Assembly: GCF_046297875.1 (NCBI RefSeq)
Contig: NZ_JBKBHD010000001.1
Span: forward strand, 496,001 to 560,000
DNA from: Parvibaculum sp046297875
GTDB taxonomy: Bacteria; Pseudomonadota; Alphaproteobacteria; Parvibaculales; Parvibaculaceae
DNA: 64,000 bases
Reading direction: 5' to 3'
Shown: piece after piece, positions 55,286 to 63,868 of the stretch
Layout: every line of letters begins with the position of its first letter
Numbering within the stretch: position 1 is the stretch's first letter
Position numbers and translations under genes: made by a program
Notes under the pieces: model-generated
The model's database searches: none
Told to the model about the DNA's origin: nothing
The model's input: only the letters and a program-made list of their open reading frames with translations

Positions 55286-55403
55286 TCGAGGTCAGGTCCG
55301 AAGCAAGGGATGAAACCGGGCTAGCTGAATCGCGCGGGCGCTTGCCGAGCGTAACAAGAACATCAACGCGCCACCAGCGGGCCTGTTCCAGCCGGAAAGC
55401 GCG

Positions 55404-56780
55404 TCAGAAGGGCGCGTCGCCCGGATGACCGGGCGCGGCGGGGCGCATGTCATCGTCCTCCGGAAGGTCCGGATCCGGCGAAAGGTTCGGCTTTCCGACA
55501 ATCGCAACGATCATGTTTTCCGGCTTGAGGAGACGCTTCGACACACGGGCAATATCCTCGGTAGTGACTGCCTCGATGAGGCCGTTGCGGCGTTCGACAT
55601 AGTCGATGCCGAGATTCTCGAGCTGAATACCGAGCAATTGCGAGGTGATGGAGCGGTTGGTCGTGAAGCGCAGCGGATAGGAGCCGGTGAGATAGGTCTT
55701 TGCGTCGTCAAGCTCTTCCTGCGTTACACCCTCCTCCACCATACGTGCAAGCTCGCGGCGGACGACGGCCAGCGTTTCGCCCACGCGCTCGTTTTTTGTG
55801 CCGACTTCACCGAAATAGAAGGCCGCGCGGTCGTGCGGGCTGAGATAGGTGCTGACGGAATAGGCGAGGCCGCGCTTGACGCGCACTTCTTCCATGAGCC
55901 GAGATGAAAAGCTGCCGCCACCCAGCATGTAATTCATGATGAAGGCGGGAATGAAGTCTTCATCGTCGCGCGGCAATCCCTGCATGCCGAACAAGATAAC
56001 GCTTTGCGGGAAATCCCTTTCCACGACGATCGTTTGTCCGCCTTCGGGAAGTTCGATGCGGGCGATCTCCGGCAGATTTGCCTTCTCGGGCAAGGCACCA
56101 AATGTCCGGTCCAGCAAGGGACCAAGCTCCGCAGGCGAGATAGCGCCGACGACTGCTATCTTGAGGTTGTCGCGCGCGAGGACGCGGCTGGCAAATTCCA
56201 TGAGATCGTCGCGCGTGATGGCACCCAACGTCTCGGGCGTTCCTTCGGACGAGCGCGCATAGGGGTGATCGCCCAGCGCCGCCTTGTACCAGCTATCGCT
56301 TGCGATCCATTCCGGCCGGTCGCTGTTGCGCGCGATGACGACGCCGATCTGCGCCCGGATGCGCTCGATTGCATCTTCCTCGAAACGCGGCTCGGAAATG
56401 GCAAGCGAAAAAAGCCGGAACGCTTCGTTGCGATGTTCGGCCAGCGTCGAAAGCGAACCGGCAAAATTGTCGCTCTCGGCAGAGAACGACATGCGCGCCG
56501 CGATGTCTTCGATCCGCGCCTGAAAGGCTGCGGCATCGAACTCGCCGGCCCCCTCATCGAGCAGTGAGGATACCAGGTTGGCTGTGCCCGCCTTTTCTGC
56601 CGGATCGCTCGCCGAGCCGCCTTTCCAGGCAACGTCCATGACGATGAGCGGGATGGAATTTTCCTCGACCAGCCATGCCTCTATACCGCCAGGGCTGACC
56701 ACGCGCTCGATATTCATTGCGGCGGCGGGGACGAGGCTCGCCGCCGCAAAGAGGAATGCGAGGAAGGCAGTGCGGATCAC
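55404..56780 (-). CDS. M16 peptidase family protein, zinc-site-deficient subunit
   Basis: A 458-residue M16-fold protein with a signal peptide (IRTAFLAFLFAAASLVPAAAMN). At the place of the HxxEH zinc site the sequence reads GTANLVSSLLDEG, so it lacks both His and the catalytic Glu. The substrate-binding R/Y region (MLGGGSFSSRLMEEVRVKRGLAYSVSTY) is retained. It begins at a GTG whose GTGA overlaps the stop of the upstream protease gene, with GGGAGG seven bases before. It should be the non-catalytic partner of that protease in a heterodimer. Periplasmic. Substrate unknown. Confidence 0.88.
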   Translation of the reverse strand: MIRTAFLAFLFAAASLVPAAAMNIERVVSPGGIEAWLVEENSIPLIVMDVAWKGGSASDPAEKAGTANLVSSLLDEGAGEFDAAAFQARIEDIAARMSFSAESDNFAGSLSTLAEHRNEAFRLFSLAISEPRFEEDAIERIRAQIGVVIARNSDRPEWIASDSWYKAALGDHPYARSSEGTPETLGAITRDDLMEFASRVLARDNLKIAVVGAISPAELGPLLDRTFGALPEKANLPEIARIELPEGGQTIVVERDFPQSVILFGMQGLPRDDEDFIPAFIMNYMLGGGSFSSRLMEEVRVKRGLAYSVSTYLSPHDRAAFYFGEVGTKNERVGETLAVVRRELARMVEEGVTQEELDDAKTYLTGSYPLRFTTNRSITSQLLGIQLENLGIDYVERRNGLIEAVTTEDIARVSKRLLKPENMIVAIVGKPNLSPDPDLPEDDDMRPAAPGHPGDAPF

Positions 56781-58159
56781 GAATCGCCTCCCGGCAGGAG
56801 TTCGCCCGTGACCGAGGGGTTGTTCTCGAAGACAAGGCGGGCGGCCCGCATCACATCTTCCTTCGTCACACGGCGAACACGATCCGGCCATTCATGTATC
56901 TGCTCGACGGTCAGCCCTGTCATGAGGCCTTCGCCATAGGCATAGGCCATGGTCCGCTGGCTGTCGCGCGCATAGATGGCGCTGGCCGCGATCACGGTCT
57001 TGGCGCGGGCAAGTTCTTCATCGTCGACGCCGCCTGCGAGCAGGCGCGCGATTTCGGCCTCTATCGCGGCTTCGAGACTGGCGAGATCGCCGCCAACGCG
57101 GGGCAAGGCATAGATGCCGAAGCGGCCATCGTCGAGGCGGTTGCCCTCGTACCAGCTCTGTACGCCGCTCGCGATGCCCTGTTCGACGACGAGCGCGCGG
57201 TAGAGGCGGCTCGTCGTACCCCGGCCGAGGATTTCTGCCAGCACGTCGAAGGCCGGCTGATCCTTCGGTTCCGCTTTGCGATAGCTCGGGGCGGGAAGGA
57301 AACGGATCCATGTGGCCTGCGTCACGCGCGGGTCGCGCCGTTCGAGGCGTACATCTTCCTCAGGCCAGATGGCCTGCGCACGATCGCGGATGAAGGTGGG
57401 CGCACGCTCGGCGATAACGCCATAATATTTCTCGGCGAGCGGGCGCAGTTCCGCCGCCGTGATGTCGCCCGCCACGATAAGCGTCGCATTGCTCGGCGTG
57501 TAGAAGCGCGCATAGAAGTCGAGCGCATCTTCGGTGGTGAGGCCGGCGATCTCTTCCATATGGCCGATAATGTCGCGGCCGTAAGGGTGGCCGCCATAAA
57601 GCGCCGTGCCCATGTCGGACTGGAGCATCGCCACCGGATTGTTCTCGATGCGCATGCGGCGTTCTTCCATCACCACATCGCGCTCGGGCAGCACCTCGGC
57701 ATCCGTCAGGACCAGATTGGTCATGCGATCGGCTTCCATCTCCATGATGAGGGGGAGCCGGTCTTTCGCGATCACCTGGAAATAGGCGGTGAAATCAAAA
57801 TGGGTGAAGGCGTTGTCCTGCCCGCCATTGTGCGCGACGATGCGGGAGAACTCACCCGGCGCAATCTTTTCCGTGCCCTTGAACATCAGGTGCTCAAGGA
57901 AATGCGCGAGGCCCGTCTTGCCCGGCGTCTCGTCGGCGGCGCCGACGGCGTACCAGACCATATGGGTGACGACGGGGGCACGGTGATCGGGGATCACCAG
58001 CACATTCATGCCATTTGAGAGCGTGAAACTTTCGGGCGGCGAGCCTGCCGCCTTGCCGCTACCGCCGAAGATGAGCCCGAGCCCCACCGCAAGAAGAAGG
58101 GCGGCAAAGGGCAAGGCGGCGAGATAGCGGAGACGGGTCACTCTTCCTCGAACGGACAT
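56777..58159 (-). CDS. M16 zinc peptidase, catalytic subunit
   Basis: A 460-residue periplasmic metallopeptidase. The N-terminus (YLAALPFAALLLAVGLGLIF) is a signal peptide or anchor. The inverted zinc motif HxxEH is in GLAHFLEHLMFKG, with the distal Glu ligand in MEMEADRMTNL. The RxxxY-like substrate loop is ILGRGTTSRLYRALVVEQGIA. It is homologous to bacterial PqqL/mitochondrial-processing-type peptidases. With its downstream partner, which lacks the zinc site, it fits the common two-gene M16 arrangement. A terminator separates it from the upstream DUF3035 gene. Confidence 0.9.
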   Translation of the reverse strand: MSVRGRVTRLRYLAALPFAALLLAVGLGLIFGGSGKAAGSPPESFTLSNGMNVLVIPDHRAPVVTHMVWYAVGAADETPGKTGLAHFLEHLMFKGTEKIAPGEFSRIVAHNGGQDNAFTHFDFTAYFQVIAKDRLPLIMEMEADRMTNLVLTDAEVLPERDVVMEERRMRIENNPVAMLQSDMGTALYGGHPYGRDIIGHMEEIAGLTTEDALDFYARFYTPSNATLIVAGDITAAELRPLAEKYYGVIAERAPTFIRDRAQAIWPEEDVRLERRDPRVTQATWIRFLPAPSYRKAEPKDQPAFDVLAEILGRGTTSRLYRALVVEQGIASGVQSWYEGNRLDDGRFGIYALPRVGGDLASLEAAIEAEIARLLAGGVDDEELARAKTVIAASAIYARDSQRTMAYAYGEGLMTGLTVEQIHEWPDRVRRVTKEDVMRAARLVFENNPSVTGELLPGGDS

Positions 58160-58185
58160 AGGGGTGCGGCAAAACCGTGAAAAGG

Positions 58186-58208
58186 CGGACGGCCATGCGG
58201 GCCGTCCG
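58186..58208 (-). terminator. Intrinsic terminator after the DUF3035 gene
   Basis: On the minus strand a nine-base-pair stem CGGACGGCC/GGCCGTCCG (58200-58208 with 58186-58194, five-base loop) is followed by CCTTTTCACGG. It lies 18 bases past the DUF3035 stop and separates the ileS-lspA-DUF3035 unit from the M16 pair. Confidence 0.7.
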
Positions 58209-58226
58209 GCGCGGCGGTGCTACGGC

Positions 58227-58829
58227 CTAGAAGATGCCGGAGAGCCAGCCTTCCTTCTTTGGCGTGACGGTCGGCGTTTCGCCGTCAGTCACGGGCTTGC
58301 CTTCGGCTTCGTTCTGCTGGAGGCGCTGCGACTCTTCCGCCGGGTTCACCAGACGCTCATCCGGCGGCGTGCCGGGCTTGCGCCAGAAGATCACATCGTC
58401 GACGAAGGTCTTGTCGCGCTCGACCAGCGAACGGGTTTCGGCGTTCACGACCTGACGGATGCGCGGATCGGCGGCGGCGCCGCCCGACTGCTGCAGCAGC
58501 GCCTGCTCGCCAGCCGACATGGAGGGCGAGACCTCGGCGGTCAGCGCCTGTTCGCCGATAATCGCGCGCTGCGCGGAGGCGGAAGGCTGAATTTCCATTT
58601 CCTGCGGGCGCGGGGCGCCGGGCTGGGGCGGACGCAGCGAGTAGTCCGGCGGAATGACCAGCGGCGCCTTGGTGACGATCGAGAATTCGTCCGGCGCGGA
58701 CTTACCATAACCGAGCGTATCCCGGAGGCTTTCGCCGCCGCAGCTTGCGAGCGCCAGGGAAAGACCGGCAAGCACGCCCGCCTTCGCGGTCCAGCCAGCA
58801 CGCCGGGAGATTTTCGCTACTTCGCTCAC
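58227..58829 (-). CDS. DUF3035 lipoprotein, BamF-like
   Basis: A 200-residue lipoprotein. The signal sequence ends in a lipobox (LSLALASCGGES), with the acylated Cys near residue 30. The mature part begins RDTLGYGKSAPDEFSIVTKAPLVIPPDYSLRPPQPG, a motif like the N-terminal BamC/BamF segment, and matches the DUF3035 family. In Caulobacter a protein of this kind (BamF) belongs to the outer-membrane barrel assembly complex; that role is by analogy. It starts at a GTG with GAGGAG eight bases upstream and sits 37 bases after lspA, as in other alphaproteobacteria. Confidence 0.75.
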   Translation of the reverse strand: MSEVAKISRRAGWTAKAGVLAGLSLALASCGGESLRDTLGYGKSAPDEFSIVTKAPLVIPPDYSLRPPQPGAPRPQEMEIQPSASAQRAIIGEQALTAEVSPSMSAGEQALLQQSGGAAADPRIRQVVNAETRSLVERDKTFVDDVIFWRKPGTPPDERLVNPAEESQRLQQNEAEGKPVTDGETPTVTPKKEGWLSGIF

Positions 58830-58866
58830 GTCGCAGTCTCCTCAAGAAACGCTTTGGTTCAGGCCA

Positions 58867-59409
58867 TTATCGTGGCGATTTTCCGCCCGATTCTTCGTTT
58901 TTGGCCCCGCCGGCAAGGCCCGGCCATACCGATTCAAGGATGATGAGGCCAACGCCCACCGCTATCCACACATCGGCGATGTTGAAGATATACCAGTAAA
59001 AGCCGAAGGCATGAAAACTAAAAAAGTCCGCCACAGCGCCATAGGCGATGCGGTCGTAGACATTGCCGATGGCGCCGCCAAGGACGAGGCCGATGGAGAC
59101 GGCCGTCAGCTTCAGATCGACGCGGGCAAGCCAGAGTGCGAGGCCGAAGCTCACCGCCAGCGCGAAGCTGACGAGAATGACAACGCCGGTGGTGGTCTCG
59201 GCGGCGAAGAGGCCGTAGCTCACGCCGCGGTTCCAGGCCATGACGAGATCGAAGAAGGATGTGACCTCGACCTTGCCGCGCGAGGCGATGTCATAGACAT
59301 GGAGCATCCACCATTTATGGAGCCGGTCGGCGAGGAAGCCCGCCAGAGCCACGGCAAAGCCCAGAAGCGAGAACGGGCCCCAGAAGGTTTCGCGGCTCAG
59401 GCGGTTCAT
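58867..59409 (-). CDS. lspA: Signal peptidase II (prolipoprotein)
   Basis: A 180-residue polytopic aspartyl peptidase that removes lipoprotein signal peptides in the inner membrane. Four hydrophobic segments are seen. The catalytic Asp pair is in GNVYDRIAYGAVADFF and FNIADVWI, and NRGVSYGLF is the conserved NxGxAFGLF motif. The ATG at 59409 has AGGACAAGGA just upstream. It follows ileS by 11 bases, the usual order. Confidence 0.94.
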   Translation of the reverse strand: MNRLSRETFWGPFSLLGFAVALAGFLADRLHKWWMLHVYDIASRGKVEVTSFFDLVMAWNRGVSYGLFAAETTTGVVILVSFALAVSFGLALWLARVDLKLTAVSIGLVLGGAIGNVYDRIAYGAVADFFSFHAFGFYWYIFNIADVWIAVGVGLIILESVWPGLAGGAKNEESGGKSPR

Positions 59410-59420
59410 TCCTTGTCCTC

Positions 59421-62300
59421 TCAGCTTTTGGCGGCGCGGGCATCGAACTCGCGGACGGCGGCGGCATCCCGGAGCGAAAGATCGGGATAATCCGGGTCGC
59501 TGCCGACTTCGGGCAGGATACGCCACGAGCGCGCACATTTGCGGCCTTCGGCGAGTTTCGGCACCACGGCAACGCCGGGCACTTCATCCAATCGCCAGGC
59601 ATCGGCCGGGCCTTGGCCTTCGATGAGCTGCGCCTGGCTGGTGATCGCGATTTCGGCGAGATCGACGCCCTTCATCGCCTCGATGAGTTCGGGCCGCGAG
59701 ACATAGACATCGGGAGCGGCCTCGAGGCTCGCGCCGATGCGCTTTTCGCGGCGTTCGACTTCAAGCGCGCCGGTGACGGCGCGGCGAAGCTCGCGGACCT
59801 TCTTCCATTTTTCAGACAGGGCATCGTTCCGCCACTCGCCCGGTATTTCCGGGAAGATGCGCAGATGCACCGAACCATCTTCCGAGGGGAAGCGGGCGAG
59901 CCAGACTTCTTCCATGGTGAAGCAAAGGACCGGGGCAAGCCAAGCCGTCAGGCACTCAAACAGATGGTCGAGAACCGTGCGGCAGGCGCGGCGGCGGAGC
60001 GAGGACGGCGCATCGCAATAGAGCGCGTCCTTGCGGATGTCGAAATAGAAGGCCGAAAGCTCGACATTCATGAAATTCGACAGGGCCTGCGTGACGCGCT
60101 TGAAGTCGTAGTCGTAATACGCTTTGCGCACCAGTTCATCAAGCTCGGCGAGGCGGTGGAGGATGACACGCTCCAGCTCCGGCATGTCGGCGACGGCGAC
60201 GCGCTCTGCATCATCGAAGCCCGAGAGGTTGCCCAGCAGGTAACGGAAGGTGTTGCGCAGTTTCCGATAGGCCTCGACATTCGACTTGATGATGTCGTTG
60301 CCGATATTGTGATCTTCCCAATAGTCGGTGGAGGCGACCCAGAGGCGGAGAATGTCGGCGCCGTTCTGTTCCACGATCTTTTGCGGGGCGATGACGTTGC
60401 CGAGCGACTTCGACATCTTGCGGCCCTTCTCATCCATGGTGAAGCCATGGGTGAGAACCTGTTTGTAAGGCGCGCGGCCGCGCGTGCCGCAGCTTTCGAG
60501 AAGCGATGACTGGAACCAGCCGCGATGCTGGTCGGAGCCCTCGAGATAGAGGTCGGCGGGCGATGGCATGCCGCGGCCTTCAAGCACGAAGGCGTGAGTG
60601 GAGCCTGAATCGAACCAGACGTCGAGAATGTCGGTGACTTTCTCGTAGTCGTCCGCCTTGTACTTGTTGCCGAGGAATTCCGATGCCGGGCGCTCGAACC
60701 ATGCGTCGGCGCCTTCCTTGGCCACTGCATCGACGATGCGGGCGTTGACTTCCGGGTCACAGAGCAGCGCGCCGTCATCCTTACGGACGAAGAGCGTCAA
60801 GGGCACGCCCCAGGCGCGCTGGCGGGACAGCACCCAGTCGGGCCGCGTCTCGACCATCGAATAGATGCGGTTGCGATTACGCGCAGGGACCCAGCGGACC
60901 TTCTCGATTTCTTCGAGCGCAACCTGACGGAAAGGCTTGCCGCCAGCCGCCTCGATCGGTGCCTCCATCGAGACGAACCATTGCGGCGTGTTGCGGAAGA
61001 TGAGCGGGGCCTTGGAGCGCCATGAATGGGGATAGGAGTGCGTCACCTTGCCCTTGGCGAGAAGCGCGCCTGCCTTTTCCAGTTCCTCGATCACGGCGGC
61101 ATTGGCGTTGCCTTCCTTGCCCTGCCGCGTCAGCACGAACTTGCCCCCGAAAAGCGGCACGTGATCGTAATAGACGCCTTCCTCGTTCACCGTGTCGGGG
61201 ATTTCCTTCGCGCCGAAATTCTCGACCCAGATGAAATAGTCGTCCTGACCGTGGCCGGGCGCTGTGTGGACGAAGCCGGTGCCGGCCTCTTCGGTGACGT
61301 GATCGCCGGCGAGAAGCGGCACCGGGAAGTCGTAGCCTTGACCGTTGAAGGGGTGCTTGCAGACAGTCAATGCGAGAGAGCTCGCAGGCACGTCTTCGAG
61401 CCGCGTCCATTCCTCGATCTTCGCGTCTTTCTTCACCTGTTCGGCAAGTGCGTCGGCGAGCACGAGCTTCTCGCCCGTCGCCTTCACTTCATAAAGTCCA
61501 TAGGCGATTTTCGGCGAATAGGAGATGGCGCGGTTGGCGGGGATCGTCCAAGGCGTCGTCGTCCAGATGACGATGGATGCGCCTTGCAGGGCATCGCCCT
61601 TCACGACGGGAAACTTCACCCAGATCGTGTGGCTCTGGTGGTCGTGATATTCGACTTCGGCTTCGGCGAGGGCGGTCTTTTCGACGACCGACCACATGAC
61701 GGGTTTCGAGCCGCGATAGAGCGAGCCGTTCATGAGGAATTTCTGGAATTCCTCGACGATCTTCGCTTCGGCATCGAAGGACATGGTGAGGTAGGGATTG
61801 TCCCACTCGCCGGTGACGCCGAGACGCTTGAACTCCTCGCGCTGGACATCGACCCAGTGTTGCGCGAATTCGCGGCATTCGCGGCGGAACTCAAGCGGGG
61901 GCACCTCGTCCTTGTTGAGCCCCTTCTTGCGGTATTTCTCCTCGATCTGCCATTCGATGGGCAGGCCGTGGCAATCCCAGCCGGGCACATAGGCCGCGTC
62001 CTTGCCCATCATCTGCTGCGAGCGGACGACGAGGTCTTTCAGGATCTTGTTCAGCGAATGGCCGATATGGATGTTGCCATTCGCGTAAGGCGGGCCGTCA
62101 TGCAGGATGAAGGTCTCGCGGCCCCTGGCGCTTTCGCGCAGGCGCTTGTAGAGGCCGAGCTTTTCCCAGCGGGCGAGCCATTCGGGCTCGCGGGCGGGCA
62201 GACCTGCCTTCATCGGGAAATCGGTCGCGGGGAGAAAGATCGTGTCGCGGTAGTCGCGGCCAGTCGACGTTTCGCCGGTGGATTTTTCTTCAGTGGACAT
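59421..62300 (-). CDS. ileS: Isoleucyl-tRNA synthetase
   Basis: A 959-residue class I synthetase. HIGH motif in GNIHIGHSLNKIL, KMSKS in GRKMSKSLGN, editing domain CP1 with WTTTPWTIPANRAI and the anticodon-binding helices near the end. The C-terminal zinc finger of the E. coli enzyme is degenerate: KCARSW replaces CxRCW and the second CxxC is missing, normal for alphaproteobacterial IleS. It is followed closely by lspA and the DUF3035 gene. Confidence 0.96.
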   Translation of the reverse strand: MSTEEKSTGETSTGRDYRDTIFLPATDFPMKAGLPAREPEWLARWEKLGLYKRLRESARGRETFILHDGPPYANGNIHIGHSLNKILKDLVVRSQQMMGKDAAYVPGWDCHGLPIEWQIEEKYRKKGLNKDEVPPLEFRRECREFAQHWVDVQREEFKRLGVTGEWDNPYLTMSFDAEAKIVEEFQKFLMNGSLYRGSKPVMWSVVEKTALAEAEVEYHDHQSHTIWVKFPVVKGDALQGASIVIWTTTPWTIPANRAISYSPKIAYGLYEVKATGEKLVLADALAEQVKKDAKIEEWTRLEDVPASSLALTVCKHPFNGQGYDFPVPLLAGDHVTEEAGTGFVHTAPGHGQDDYFIWVENFGAKEIPDTVNEEGVYYDHVPLFGGKFVLTRQGKEGNANAAVIEELEKAGALLAKGKVTHSYPHSWRSKAPLIFRNTPQWFVSMEAPIEAAGGKPFRQVALEEIEKVRWVPARNRNRIYSMVETRPDWVLSRQRAWGVPLTLFVRKDDGALLCDPEVNARIVDAVAKEGADAWFERPASEFLGNKYKADDYEKVTDILDVWFDSGSTHAFVLEGRGMPSPADLYLEGSDQHRGWFQSSLLESCGTRGRAPYKQVLTHGFTMDEKGRKMSKSLGNVIAPQKIVEQNGADILRLWVASTDYWEDHNIGNDIIKSNVEAYRKLRNTFRYLLGNLSGFDDAERVAVADMPELERVILHRLAELDELVRKAYYDYDFKRVTQALSNFMNVELSAFYFDIRKDALYCDAPSSLRRRACRTVLDHLFECLTAWLAPVLCFTMEEVWLARFPSEDGSVHLRIFPEIPGEWRNDALSEKWKKVRELRRAVTGALEVERREKRIGASLEAAPDVYVSRPELIEAMKGVDLAEIAITSQAQLIEGQGPADAWRLDEVPGVAVVPKLAEGRKCARSWRILPEVGSDPDYPDLSLRDAAAVREFDARAAKS

Positions 62301-62348
62301 GAATGGTCCCAGCTATACGGGGTTGCGCGATCATGGAAAAGGGAAGAA

Positions 62349-62400
62349 CCCGGCTCCTGCCCCGGAGCGCCCGGAGGGGCGCTTTCAGCGGCAGGCCGGG
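62349..62400 (-). promoter_or_regulatory. Three-tier hairpin in the ileS leader
   Basis: Nested stems CCCGG/CCGGG (62349-62353 with 62396-62400), CCTGCC/GGCAGG (62356-62361 with 62390-62395) and GCGCCC/GGGCGC (62367-62372 with 62377-62382). On the minus strand it ends about 49 bases before the ileS start and is followed by TTCTTCCCTTTTCC. It may be an attenuator-like hairpin for ileS or simply a terminator between divergent transcripts. Confidence 0.4.
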
Positions 62401-62541
62401 CCTGTAATTCGCGCGATGATGGCGGGGCGGCGCCCGCAAAAGGACGATGTCTTCATGGGGCGAGTTTCTAGCAGCCGGCCCCTTAACAGTCCAGTAAAGG
62501 GGCGGCTTTCGGGGCTTTGCGAGGCGGCCTATGATGGGCGC

Positions 62542-63321
62542 ATGACCCGGATTCGCGCCCTTGCCGCCCTCTTCCTCATCCTTGTCCTCGCCGCACCCGC
62601 GCAGGCCCGCTGGGAGGGGAGCCCGGTGCTTGAGCGGATCGCCGCGCGGGGCGAGGTTCGCGTCGGCCTCACCGGGGACTACAAGCCCTTTTCCTGGGAG
62701 GAGCCCGAGGGCGAGTTCCGGGGGCTCGATGTGGATCTGGCGGAGGCGCTCGCCCGCGATCTCGATGCGCGGCTCGTGATCGTGCGGACGAGCTGGCCGA
62801 CGCTGATGGATGATCTCGCCGCCGGAAAATTCGATATCGGCATGGGCGGCATCACCGTGACGGAGGCGCGGAGCCAGGTGGCCTACTTCTCCGACCCGAT
62901 CCTGGCCGACGGGAAGGCGCCGGTGGCGCGCTGCGAGGACAGGGAGAGGTTCCGCACGCTGGCAGAAATCGACCGGAAAGGCGTGCGCGTCATCGTCAAT
63001 CCGGGGGGCACGAACGAGGCATTCGCGCGAGAGAACATCACGCGCGCGACGCTGATCCTGCACAGGGACAATGCAACCGTGTTCGAGGAAATCGCGGCGG
63101 GGCGCGCGGATGTGATGATTACCGATGCAATCGAGACGCGGATCGTCGAGCGCGAATATGACGGGCTCTGCGCGACGAACCCGGACGCGCCTTTCACGCA
63201 GGCAGAGAAAGCCTATCTCATGCCGCAGGACGAGGTCTTCAAGACGCGGGTGGATGACTGGCTCGGGCGGCTTGAGGCGATCGGCGCGTTGCAGGGCATT
63301 ATTCAAAAGTGGCTCCAATAG
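62542..63321 (+). CDS. pheC: Periplasmic cyclohexadienyl dehydratase-like protein (PheC-like)
   Basis: A 259-residue secreted protein with a Sec signal peptide (TRIRALAALFLILVLAAPAQARW). The type III periplasmic-binding fold is evident (RVGLTGDYKPFSWEEPEGEF, DVDLAEALARDL). It carries the specific segments of Pseudomonas PheC: TSWPTLMDDL, VIVNPGGTNEAFAREN, DNATVFEEI, ITDAIETRIVE and EKAYLMPQDEVFK. PheC converts prephenate and arogenate to phenylpyruvate and phenylalanine. The Glu and Arg/Lys of these motifs would serve catalysis. A plain amino-acid ABC-binding protein is the alternative, but no permease genes are adjacent. The start at 62542 has a weak upstream site. Confidence 0.78.
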   Translation: MTRIRALAALFLILVLAAPAQARWEGSPVLERIAARGEVRVGLTGDYKPFSWEEPEGEFRGLDVDLAEALARDLDARLVIVRTSWPTLMDDLAAGKFDIGMGGITVTEARSQVAYFSDPILADGKAPVARCEDRERFRTLAEIDRKGVRVIVNPGGTNEAFARENITRATLILHRDNATVFEEIAAGRADVMITDAIETRIVEREYDGLCATNPDAPFTQAEKAYLMPQDEVFKTRVDDWLGRLEAIGALQGIIQKWLQ

Positions 63322-63447
63322 ATGAGCGTTGGCCGTTTTCCGCGGCCGGTGCGCTTTGATTTCAGTGCGTGGAGCTAATATGGGGGCGCTGCAAGGGAAG
63401 GGGATAAGTTTATTTTGGGGGGTGTTTGGGCCTCCTCCTCAATGATG

Positions 63448-63476
63448 TCATGCCCGGGCTTGACCCGGGCATCCAG
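63448..63476 (+). repeat. REP-like palindrome, type B (copy 2)
   Basis: TCATGCCCGGGCTTGACCCG and the following GGCATCCAG form the unit also found at 4795-4823. It lies 33 bases past the 3' end of the GIY-YIG gene. The 63322-63509 gap has no gene. Confidence 0.8.
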
Positions 63477-63509
63477 AAGGCGCGGCAGCGCCGTCCCTCT
63501 TCGCAAGAC

Positions 63510-63797
63510 TCAGAAAAACTCTTCGTACATATCGCGCCAAGAAGGATTCATCTCCTCGATCAAGGCGAGCTTCCATGCCCGCGACCAGTGCTTGAGGTTC
63601 TTCTCGCGCTGGATTGCGGCGCGAGCTTCGCTATGCACCTCGTACCAGACGAGATGTTTCACGCCGTAGCGGCTCGTGAAGCCCTTGCTGATTTCCTCGT
63701 GGTGTTCTGAGACGCGGCGCTGAATGTCGTTGGTGACGCCTGTGTAGAGCGTTCCATTGCGCCCGCTTGCGAGGATGTGGACGTAATAGTCCTTCAC
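63510..63797 (-). CDS. Small GIY-YIG domain protein
   Basis: A 95-residue stand-alone GIY-YIG nuclease-domain protein. The GIY position reads DYYVHILASGRNGTLYTGVTNDIQRRVSEH (Tyr3/Tyr4 and Tyr18-Thr-Gly for YIG) with the catalytic Arg in RRVSEHH and Glu later in REKNLKHW. The start is a GTG with GAGG six bases upstream. Proteins of this size (YhbQ/UPF0213-like and EndoU-like cousins) are often multicopy in alphaproteobacteria. It is flanked by type B palindromes in inverted orientation. Role unknown. Confidence 0.85.
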   Translation of the reverse strand: MKDYYVHILASGRNGTLYTGVTNDIQRRVSEHHEEISKGFTSRYGVKHLVWYEVHSEARAAIQREKNLKHWSRAWKLALIEEMNPSWRDMYEEFF

Positions 63798-63817
63798 ATG
63801 CGCCTCGCCCGAAGCCC

Positions 63818-63846
63818 CTGGACCCCCGGGTCAAACCCGGGGGTGA
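63818..63846 (-). repeat. REP-like palindrome, type B (copy 3, inverted)
   Basis: CTGGACCCCCGGGTCAAACC and the following CGGGGGTGA are the reverse complement of the unit at 63448-63476 apart from a few substitutions. It lies 20 bases 5' of the GIY-YIG GTG start and 22 bases after the stop of the downstream thioesterase gene. Confidence 0.75.
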
Positions 63847-63868
63847 CATGTTTGTTTTTGTCTCTTCC

